Source of the DNA: Chloroflexota bacterium
GTDB lineage: Bacteria > Chloroflexota > Dormibacteria > CF-121
DNA length: 10,045 bases
Assembly (NCBI GenBank): GCA_005882525.1
Contig: VBGO01000092.1
Location: forward strand, 1-10,045
Direction of reading: 5' to 3'
Below, piece by piece: positions 1-5,998 of the stretch (position 1 is the first letter of the stretch; each line of letters opens with the position of its first letter). A model generated the notes under the pieces. It was given only the letters and a program-made list of their open reading frames with translations, was not told the DNA's origin and made no database searches. A program made the position numbers and the translations under genes.

Positions 1-671
1 ACCATCACCCGGTCGCTGATGTGCCGCACCACCGAGAGGTCATGGGCGATGAAGAGATACGTGAGCTGGAACTCCTTCTGCAGGTCCTCCATCAGATTGA
101 TGATCTGGGCCTGGATCGAGACATCGAGGGCGGAGATCGGCTCGTCCGCCACGATCAGCTTCGGCCGCAGGGCAAGGGCTCGGGCGATCCCGATGCGCTG
201 CCGCTGGCCGCCGCTGAACTCGTGGGGATAACGGTTATTGAAGTAAGGATTGAGGCCGACGATTTTCAGCAGTTCCTGCACCCGTTTGTCCTTGGCTCGG
301 CCGCGCAACAGACCAAAGTTTTCGAGCGGTTCCGCGATGATGTCGCCTACCGTCATTCGTGGATTCAGCGATGAATAGGGATCCTGGAAGATCATCTGCA
401 GCTCCCGCCGCTTCTGGCGGAGCTTCTCGCCACCCAGCTTGGTCAAATCCACGCCCTCGAAGAAGATGTTTCCGGAGGTGACCGGCAACAATTGAGTGAT
501 GAGCCGGCCGAGCGTCGACTTTCCGCAACCCGATTCGCCCACCAGCCCGACGGTCTCGCCGGGATAAATCTCAAAGTTGACCCGTTCGACCGCCTTGACG
601 CTGGCGCCGAGGCCTGCCGGGAAATGCTTGACGACTTCCTCGGCCTGCAGCAGCGGCGGCCGGTCAGGCAT
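1..671 (-). CDS. Peptide ABC transporter ATP-binding protein, OppF/DppF type (3' end outside window)
   Basis: This is one of the two ATPases that power peptide import at the inner face of the membrane. 223 codons are visible and the C-terminal third lies beyond the left edge. Motifs read from the translation: Walker A GESGCGKS at residues 45-52, Q-loop FQDPYSSLNP from 95, signature EFSGGQRQR at 151-159, Walker B LIVADEP at 172-178, D-loop ALD at 181-183 and H-loop His210. The ATG at 671 overlaps the upstream ATPase's stop by 8 nt (ATGCCTGA). With no strong ribosome site nearby, translation is probably coupled to the upstream gene. It is the last visible gene of the transporter operon. The subfamily (Opp/Dpp rather than other importers) rests on strong motif resemblance and on the partner genes. 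The exact substrate cannot be read from an ATPase. Confidence 0.95.
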   Translation of the reverse strand, partial: MPDRPPLLQAEEVVKHFPAGLGASVKAVERVNFEIYPGETVGLVGESGCGKSTLGRLITQLLPVTSGNIFFEGVDLTKLGGEKLRQKRRELQMIFQDPYSSLNPRMTVGDIIAEPLENFGLLRGRAKDKRVQELLKIVGLNPYFNNRYPHEFSGGQRQRIGIARALALRPKLIVADEPISALDVSIQAQIINLMEDLQKEFQLTYLFIAHDLSVVRHISDRVM

Positions 672-1668
672 GCGCTTCGCCATCGGTTGCCAGAGCTCGG
701 CGCATCGTGACCCAGCACGCGGCATCCTGGTCCGGGCCGACGTCCATCAGGGCTGGATCATCGTGGAAGCAGCGTTCGATCCTGAACCGGCAGCGAGGGT
801 GAAAGCGGCAGCCGGGCGGTGGTTTGATCAGGTCCGGCGGTAGGCCCTCGATCGAGAGCAGCCGGTCTTTGCGATCCGCGTCAAGCCGCGGGATGGACTG
901 CAGGAGCGACCAGGTGTAGGGGTGCTGGGGGTCCTTGAAGATCTGGTCGACCGGCCCCTGCTCGACGATGCGCCCGGCGTACATGACGAGGACCCGCTTG
1001 CAGAGCCCGGCGACTACCCCCATGTTGTGCGTGATGAGGATGATCGCCGTCCTCGTCTCCTCATTGAGGTCACGAAGCAACTCGAGGATCTGGGCCTGTA
1101 CCGTGACGTCCAGGGCGGTGGTCGGTTCGTCGGCGATCAGGATCGATGGCTTGTTGGCCAGGCCCATCGCGATCATCGCCCGCTGCCGCATACCACCGCT
1201 GAACTGATGCGGGTAATCGCGCACGCGGGTTTCCGCGGCGGGAATGCGGACCTGCTTGAGCAGCTGCACCGCGCGGCTCAACGCAATTTTGCCAGGTATC
1301 TTCTGGTGGGCCTCCATGGCCTCCTCGATCTGAAAACCCACTTGAAGCACGGGGTTAAGGCTGCTCAGTGGATCCTGGAAGATCATTGCGATGTCCTTGC
1401 CACGGATATCACGGACATCGTCATCGGGCATGGTCACGATGTCGGACCCTTTGAAGATGATCTGGCCCTGCGTGATGCGGCCCGGCTCCTGGACAAGCCG
1501 GAGAATTGAAAGCGCCGTCACGCTCTTCCCGCAGCCCGACTCGCCGACGATACCGAGTGTCTCGCCTGGATGCAGGTCGAAACTGACCCCGTCGACCGCC
1601 TTGACCACGCCGTCGTCGGTGAAGAACTGGGTTTTGAGGTCCTTGACCTGCAGGACCGGCGCCGTCAC
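664..1668 (-). CDS. Peptide ABC transporter ATP-binding protein, OppD/DppD type
   Basis: This is the second ATPase of the importer, 334 aa, full length for the family. Walker A GESGCGKS is at 42-49, Q-loop FQDPLSSLNP from 97, signature FSGGMRQR at 156-163, Walker B ILIADEP at 176-182, D-loop ALD at 185-187 and H-loop His214. The family-specific C-terminal region follows, with GCRFHPRC at 286-293. Cys287, Cys293, Cys300 and Cys318 are conserved-looking. Cysteines in this region have been linked to an iron-sulfur cluster in some Dpp ATPases, but whether that holds here is inference. The start is GTG at 1668, and its first bases overlap the permease C stop as GTGA, indicating translational coupling. 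No nearer ATG gives the usual N-terminal strand. It pairs with the downstream ATPase to form the nucleotide-binding heterodimer. Confidence 0.96.
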   Translation of the reverse strand: MTAPVLQVKDLKTQFFTDDGVVKAVDGVSFDLHPGETLGIVGESGCGKSVTALSILRLVQEPGRITQGQIIFKGSDIVTMPDDDVRDIRGKDIAMIFQDPLSSLNPVLQVGFQIEEAMEAHQKIPGKIALSRAVQLLKQVRIPAAETRVRDYPHQFSGGMRQRAMIAMGLANKPSILIADEPTTALDVTVQAQILELLRDLNEETRTAIILITHNMGVVAGLCKRVLVMYAGRIVEQGPVDQIFKDPQHPYTWSLLQSIPRLDADRKDRLLSIEGLPPDLIKPPPGCRFHPRCRFRIERCFHDDPALMDVGPDQDAACWVTMRRALATDGEAHA

Positions 1669-2570
1669 CGTTTCTGCCTCGGGTCGAGCGCGTCGCGAAG
1701 ACCGTCACCGAGGAAGTTGAAGGCCATCAGCGTCAGGGAGAGCGCGATCGCCGGAGCCAGCACGATGTGGGGGGCGATGCGCAGCGCGTGGAAGCCGTCG
1801 GCGGCCATGGCGCCCCAGGAGGGAGTGGGCGGCTGGACGCCCAGGCCGAGAAAGCTCAAGAAGGCCTCGAACAGGATGGCCTGCGGGATCCCGAAGGTGG
1901 CCTGGACGATGATGGGGCCCAGCGCATTGGGCAGGATGTGGCGGGAGAGGATCTTGTTGGGCCGGGTGCCACTGGCGCGGGCTGCCTCGACGAACTCACG
2001 CTCGCGCAAGGCCAGGGTCTGGCCTCGGACCAGTCGGGCCATGTCCATCCATCGGGTCGCAGCGATCGCGAAGATGATCTTGTCCAGGCCACGCCCCAGC
2101 AGCAAAACAAGTAGGAGGGCAACGAGCAGGTCCGGGATGCCGTAGAAGATGTTGATCAGGGTGGAGAAGATCCCATCCAGCCAACCGCGGAAATAGCCGG
2201 CGATCAGGCCGATGGTGATACCGATGAGGGCCACTACGATCTGCGTCCCGACACCCACCTCCAGTGAGATCTGGGCTCCCACCATGAGCCGGCTCACAAT
2301 ATCCCGGCCTGCTGCGTCGGCGCCCAGGAGAAAATGCGAATTTGGTGTCTGGTAGGTACTGGCGACGCCCTGCCGCCAGATCGGATAGGGCGTCCAGAAC
2401 AGGGAGACGAGTGCCACCAGAACAAGCCCGCACAGAAGGATCGTGCTAACCAGGGCCAGGCGATTGCGCTTCAGCCGGCGCCAGGCGTCCGCCCATAGGT
2501 TGGTCTGCTCGCGGACGATGGTCGCGCCAACGTATTCGTCGGGGGTGGCGACGCCGGGAGCGGTGGCCAT
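1665..2570 (-). CDS. Peptide ABC transporter permease, OppC/DppC type
   Basis: This integral membrane subunit, 301 aa, forms half of the translocation channel. A cytoplasmic N-terminal stretch (about 1-37) precedes a first membrane segment at about 38-60. The family motif LLGADAAGRDIVSRLMVGAQ is at 81-100, followed by hydrophobic segments at roughly 102-127, 140-160, 222-245 and 265-288. The EAA loop that docks onto the ATPases is EFVEAARASG at 192-201, with HILPN at 211-215. The start ATG at 2570 has GGAG 8 nt upstream (2579-2582), placed directly after the permease B stop. The 3' end overlaps the next gene by 4 nt. Length and motif order are normal for the family, so it should be functional. 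Confidence 0.95.
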   Translation of the reverse strand: MATAPGVATPDEYVGATIVREQTNLWADAWRRLKRNRLALVSTILLCGLVLVALVSLFWTPYPIWRQGVASTYQTPNSHFLLGADAAGRDIVSRLMVGAQISLEVGVGTQIVVALIGITIGLIAGYFRGWLDGIFSTLINIFYGIPDLLVALLLVLLLGRGLDKIIFAIAATRWMDMARLVRGQTLALREREFVEAARASGTRPNKILSRHILPNALGPIIVQATFGIPQAILFEAFLSFLGLGVQPPTPSWGAMAADGFHALRIAPHIVLAPAIALSLTLMAFNFLGDGLRDALDPRQKR

Positions 2571-2582
2571 TGTCCCGGCTCC

Positions 2583-3542
2583 TCAGTACCGAATCCGGGG
2601 ATCGATTGCGGTATAGAGCAGGTCGACCAGTAGGTTCGCGACGCCGATCGCCGCCGCATAGAAGGTGAAGACGCCGATCACGATGTTGTAGTCACGCGAC
2701 AGGATGCTGTTGACAAATTCCTTTCCCAGACCCGGGATGCCGAAGATGTTTTCGATGACCACGCTGCCGGTGATGATGCCGATGGTTAACGGACCGAGGA
2801 TGGTCACAACCGGAATCAGGGCATTCCGCAGCGCGTGCCGAATGATCACGATTCGGTCCGTCAGCCCCTTGGCTCGGGCCGTCCGCACGTAGTCCTGCTT
2901 CAGAACTTCGAGCATGCTGGCTCGAGTGAGCCGGGCCACGATGCTGGCGTAGGGAAAACCAAGGGCGAACGCCGGAATGAAGATCTGGCCCAGCTTGCCA
3001 TAGGTGCCGTCCCATCCAACCTCGTAGTAGATGGTGCCGCCGGTCCAGTTATAGAGATAGACGGCGAAAACGAGCACCAGCACGGAGGCGGTGACGAAGT
3101 TTGGAATGCTGTAGCCGATGACGGAGGCGGTGGTCGCCAGGTAATCGATCCAGGTGTTCTGACGGATGGCGGCGATCACGCCCAGAACCATCCCGAGCCC
3201 GATGGTGAAGAGCAGGGCTGTTGCTCCGACCTCGAGGCTCACGGACGCCTCCCGCAGGAGCAGGGGCGTGATGGGAATGCCCCGGTTGACGAGCGACTCA
3301 CCCAGGTCGCCACGGAAGATGCCCGACACAAACAGCCGGTACTGATCAAAGAGCGGGATGTCCAGGTGGTAATGGTGCAGCAGGGCCGCCTGCGCGGCCG
3401 CATCGATGCGGCGATCGCTGAGGAAGGCGTTTCCTGGAAGCTGATGCACGCCGACGAACACAATGGACGACACCGCCACGACGGTAAAAGCGATCAGCAC
3501 TAGCCGCTCGCCGATGTAGATCAGCGCCCTTCGCGACAGCAT
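2583..3542 (-). CDS. Peptide ABC transporter permease, OppB/DppB type
   Basis: This is the partner permease, 319 aa from the ATG at 3542. The first membrane segment, at about 12-32, comes right after a short basic N terminus (MLSRRALIYIGERL), as usual for OppB. Further hydrophobic segments lie at about 102-126, 136-163, 187-203, 245-264 and 287-311. The EAA loop reads DYVRTARAKGLTDR at 217-230, with HALRN at 236-240. The open frame extends upstream to a TTG at 3575, but that codon sits in the loop of a strong hairpin and would add eleven residues untypical of the family. ATG 3542 is therefore preferred, although its ribosome site is weak. It follows the binding-protein gene after 59 nt and precedes permease C by 12 nt. 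Confidence 0.94.
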   Translation of the reverse strand: MLSRRALIYIGERLVLIAFTVVAVSSIVFVGVHQLPGNAFLSDRRIDAAAQAALLHHYHLDIPLFDQYRLFVSGIFRGDLGESLVNRGIPITPLLLREASVSLEVGATALLFTIGLGMVLGVIAAIRQNTWIDYLATTASVIGYSIPNFVTASVLVLVFAVYLYNWTGGTIYYEVGWDGTYGKLGQIFIPAFALGFPYASIVARLTRASMLEVLKQDYVRTARAKGLTDRIVIIRHALRNALIPVVTILGPLTIGIITGSVVIENIFGIPGLGKEFVNSILSRDYNIVIGVFTFYAAAIGVANLLVDLLYTAIDPRIRY

Positions 3543-3559
3543 TGGGTCAACTATAGGCC

Positions 3560-3592
3560 GGAGAGACGCCCCCAAAGTCGGGGCGTCTCTCC
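3560..3592 (-). promoter_or_regulatory. Intercistronic hairpin between binding-protein gene and permease genes
   Basis: A perfect 13-bp inverted repeat, GGAGAGACGCCCC (3560-3572) and GGGGCGTCTCTCC (3580-3592), has a 7-nt loop. It begins 9 nt past the binding-protein stop on the transcribed strand. No run of T follows on the minus strand (the sequence continues GGCCTATAG), so it is a poor intrinsic terminator. In other binding-protein operons such stems partly stop transcription or protect the upstream mRNA from 3' decay, giving more binding protein than permease. That role here is inferred. Confidence 0.7.
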
Positions 3593-3601
3593 AGTGTCAG
3601 G

Positions 3602-5287
3602 CTAGTGTGAGGCGATCGAAAGTTCGTTCCAGTAGGGGTCGTTGAAGGCGTTGGGCTGCGGGCCCTTGACATACGGCTTGGTCAAAAAGACGCCCACGCC
3701 ATAGACGAGCGGCGCGTAGGCCGCGTCGTCGATCATCAGCTTTGACGCTGCCTTGTAGTCGGCAATGGCGTCTTCGGTCTTCTTGACGTCCGCGCCCTTG
3801 ACCAGCGAGTCCACCTGCGTGTTGGAATAGCCGGTGCCGCTATTGCCCGCGTCCGTGACGAACAGGTTATCGAACCAGTCCTGCGGGTGGTCATAGTCGG
3901 CCTGCCAGCTATGCCGGAAGATGATGTACTCGACCTTGGTTCGCCGCTGGAAGAAGGTCTGGCGCTCTGTGGTGGCGAGGTCGACCTTGATGCCCAGGTT
4001 GTCCTGCCACTGCGACTGCAGATTTTCCGCAATCGCCTTGTTGAAGGCGCCCGGATTGTACTGGTAGACCAGGCCCTTGGTCTTGGTCTTGTTTGGGTCG
4101 GCGCTCTGCAGCAACTGCTTCGCAGTGGCCGCATCGAACTTGGCCAGTGGGTCCGCGTTGTCGCCCAGGTACCCCTTGAGGCCCTTGCTGATCAGGCCGC
4201 CGGTCGCTGGAGCGCAGGTGATCCCATGGCTGCAGGCGACGTCGACGAGTTTGGCGCGATCGATGGCCAGTGAGAAGGCCTTGCGCAGGTCTTTGCCCGC
4301 GGCTCCCGCGAACGGGCCCTTCTTGAAGTTGTAGCCCACCCAGGTCGTGCGGGTCTTGGGAATGAACTTCAACTCGCTCGCCTTCGGACCAGCCTTGATC
4401 CGCAGGATGTCCTCCGGCGGGATGTTACCGTTCATGTCGCCAAAGCCGACGTTGTCAAAGCCGTTCTGGTCGTACTTGGCAATGGCGGAGGAGAGGTCGG
4501 CGATGATGTCGACGTGGATCTTCTTGAGAACGGGCTTCGGTGAGCCCCACCAATTGTCGACGGGAACGAAGTCGAGCGACTGCTTGGGCGTGCGAGCGCT
4601 CATCTTGTAGGGACCGGTGCCGATCAGGGTCTCCGGCTTGGTCCACCAGGTGTCCTCGCCTCCGGCCGTGACCGCCTTCTCGCTGACGACGCCGGTAACA
4701 GCGGTGAAGAACGCGACCTCGGTTAGGAAGAACCCGGCTGGTTCGGTCAGCTGAACCTTGAGGGTGTAATCGTCGGGAGCGGTCAGGCCGCTGAGGGTGG
4801 TCGCAGTCTTGGCTTTGACTTCCTTATAGCCAACGACGTGGTCAAGGTCCGAGGCATAGGTGCCTTGCGCCTTGGCACCCCGGCTCCAAGAATAAATGAA
4901 ATCCTTGGCCGTGACCTTGTCCCCGTTGGAAAATTTGACGTCGTTGCGAAGTTTGAAGGTATAGGTCATTCCGTCCGAACTGACCCCGCCGTTGGATGTG
5001 GTCGGAACCTCTTTGGCGATGTCGGGCACGATATTGAGGTTGTCGTCGAACTTCAGCAGCCCGTCGAAGATGTTGTTGGCAAAGGCTGCGTCGACCGCGG
5101 CATCGAGCTGGGCCGGGTCGAAGGTGCCGATGTCGTCATTCAGCGGAAAACGTAACGTCTGGTCTGCGGCGAGCTGCGTTCCCTGGTTGTTGTTGCTCGC
5201 CGTACCGCAGGCGGCGACCACGATCCCGATTGCCCCGACGATCGCGAGCGACCGCAAGGCACGCATTCCTCCAATTCCTCTATGCAT
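3602..5287 (-). CDS. Peptide ABC transporter substrate-binding lipoprotein, family 5 (OppA/DppA type)
   Basis: This 561-aa extracytoplasmic receptor delivers substrate to the permeases. The N terminus is a lipoprotein signal: basic start, hydrophobic stretch and lipobox VAAC at 24-27, so Cys27 should be lipidated. An Asn/Gln-rich linker follows. The family-5 signature lies at about 107-134 (YTFKLRNDVKFSNGDKV, then TAKDFIYSW). Other hallmarks are the early DPAQLD segment near 57-62, LIGTGPYKM in the middle and a C-terminal YGVGVFLTKPYVKGP segment. The start ATG 5287 has AAGGA 7 nt upstream (5295-5299). ATG 5266 (MRALRSLA) is an alternative that keeps the signal peptide, but its GGAGG is only 1 nt away. 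The family binds peptides, nickel, opines, sugars and other ligands. Peptide is the default, and the ligand cannot be fixed from sequence alone. Confidence 0.95.
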   Translation of the reverse strand: MHRGIGGMRALRSLAIVGAIGIVVAACGTASNNNQGTQLAADQTLRFPLNDDIGTFDPAQLDAAVDAAFANNIFDGLLKFDDNLNIVPDIAKEVPTTSNGGVSSDGMTYTFKLRNDVKFSNGDKVTAKDFIYSWSRGAKAQGTYASDLDHVVGYKEVKAKTATTLSGLTAPDDYTLKVQLTEPAGFFLTEVAFFTAVTGVVSEKAVTAGGEDTWWTKPETLIGTGPYKMSARTPKQSLDFVPVDNWWGSPKPVLKKIHVDIIADLSSAIAKYDQNGFDNVGFGDMNGNIPPEDILRIKAGPKASELKFIPKTRTTWVGYNFKKGPFAGAAGKDLRKAFSLAIDRAKLVDVACSHGITCAPATGGLISKGLKGYLGDNADPLAKFDAATAKQLLQSADPNKTKTKGLVYQYNPGAFNKAIAENLQSQWQDNLGIKVDLATTERQTFFQRRTKVEYIIFRHSWQADYDHPQDWFDNLFVTDAGNSGTGYSNTQVDSLVKGADVKKTEDAIADYKAASKLMIDDAAYAPLVYGVGVFLTKPYVKGPQPNAFNDPYWNELSIASH

Positions 5288-5344
5288 ACTCCCATCCTTC
5301 CATACATGTTTCTCCCCGCGGGAGGTCCGTCTCGATGCCTGAAA

Positions 5345-5350
5345 ACTATA
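5345..5350 (-). promoter_or_regulatory. Candidate -10 box for the transporter operon
   Basis: TATAGT on the minus strand lies about 58 nt upstream of the binding-protein ATG at 5287 and just past the upstream crotonase stop. It is one of the few AT-rich spots in the region. No good -35 hexamer sits 16-18 nt upstream (CCCTCT at 17 nt), so a promoter here would be weak or activator-dependent. Transcription may instead read through from the aldehyde dehydrogenase gene. Confidence 0.35.
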
Positions 5351-5351
5351 C

Positions 5352-5987
5352 CTACTCCGGAATTGTTAGAGGGTTGTTAGACCCAATCGGGAGTCCCGGA
5401 CTGTTCGAGGCGGACCGGGCGAGGGCGGCGGCGGCCGGCTCCAACTCGGCGGCACGGACCACACGGTTTACCAGCCCCTGGCCAGCGGCCTCAGCCGAGG
5501 ACATCAGCCGGCCGGTCAGCATCAGCTCGAGGCCGAGCTTCCGCGGCAGGCTCCGAAAGACCGCCGGCATGACCGTCATCGGCATGATGCCGAGCCGAAC
5601 TCCGGGAAGGCCGAACCGAGCCGGCTCGACCGCGACCGCCAGGTGGCAAGCCGCGGCCAACCCCAGGCCGGCGCCCAGCGCGTCGCCGTTGATGGCCGCC
5701 ACCAGCGGCTTGGGATAGGCATCGATCAGCAGGAGCAGGCCGCCCAGCTCGCGCCGCTCGAGTGCCTGGTCGAGCGGCGGACGCCCAGAGACGAACCCTT
5801 TCAAATCAGCCCCGGCGCTGAAGCTGTCACCGGTTCCCGACAGGATCACGGCCTTTGTCTTAGGGTCGTCCCGGGCCCGAGCCAGCGCGAGATGCAGAGC
5901 CCGCACCATCGACGGAGTCAGCGCGTTGCGGGCGTCCGGCCGGTTCAGCCGGAGGGTGAGGACGCCTTCAGCCCGCGTTTCGAGCAG
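5352..5987 (-). CDS. Crotonase-fold (enoyl-CoA hydratase/isomerase family) protein, short and without canonical start
   Basis: The product is a crotonase-superfamily protein likely to bind an acyl-CoA thioester. The family's N-terminal strand and motif (GVLTLRLNRPDARNALTP) are encoded between 5987 and 5910, upstream of the first in-frame ATG at 5909. Back through the end of the preceding gene this frame has no ATG, GTG or TTG, so a CTG at 5987 (211 aa) or coupled reinitiation is proposed. Oxyanion-hole segments are present: SFSAGADLKGF and DALGAGLGLA. The two catalytic glutamates of hydratases are replaced (GAGLGLA and LPGVRLGIMP), so it is probably not a hydratase; isomerase or hydrolase activity is possible. 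Usual length is about 255-265 aa. Here the protein stops shortly after ARSASNSPG, losing the C-terminal helices used in trimer contacts. It lies 11 nt after the aldehyde dehydrogenase stop. It may be decaying. Confidence 0.75.
   Translation of the reverse strand: MLETRAEGVLTLRLNRPDARNALTPSMVRALHLALARARDDPKTKAVILSGTGDSFSAGADLKGFVSGRPPLDQALERRELGGLLLLIDAYPKPLVAAINGDALGAGLGLAAACHLAVAVEPARFGLPGVRLGIMPMTVMPAVFRSLPRKLGLELMLTGRLMSSAEAAGQGLVNRVVRAAELEPAAAALARSASNSPGLPIGSNNPLTIPE
5363..5381. repeat. Tandem direct repeat TTGTTAGA, 11-bp period
   Basis: Two identical copies of TTGTTAGA lie at 5363-5370 and 5374-5381 (plus strand), separated by GGG. The start-to-start distance is 11 bp, close to one helical turn. 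They cover the expected -35 region of the candidate promoter upstream of the binding-protein gene, inside the last codons of the crotonase gene. Half-sites phased on one DNA face are typical of regulator binding sites. No regulator gene is visible in the window, so the role is inferred. Confidence 0.4.
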
Positions 5988-5998
5988 GTCGCCGGCCG

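Noticed and set aside
922..1509. Plus-strand open frame opposite the OppD-type ATPase (195 codons)
   Set aside because: It is an antisense shadow of a gene with all ABC motifs intact, with no ribosome site or known fold.
2835..3503. Long plus-strand open frame opposite permease B (222 codons)
   Set aside because: It is antisense to a strongly supported membrane protein gene and the translation has no recognisable domain.
3543..3575. Upstream TTG start for permease B adding eleven residues
   Set aside because: The codon lies in the loop of a 13-bp hairpin, has no ribosome site, and the added residues do not look like an OppB N terminus; ATG 3542 does.
5312..5324. Small hairpin CTCCC-CGC-GGGAG in the binding-protein leader
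   Set aside because: A 5-bp stem with a 3-nt loop is expected by chance in GC-rich DNA and has no T tract; too weak to call a terminator or riboswitch.
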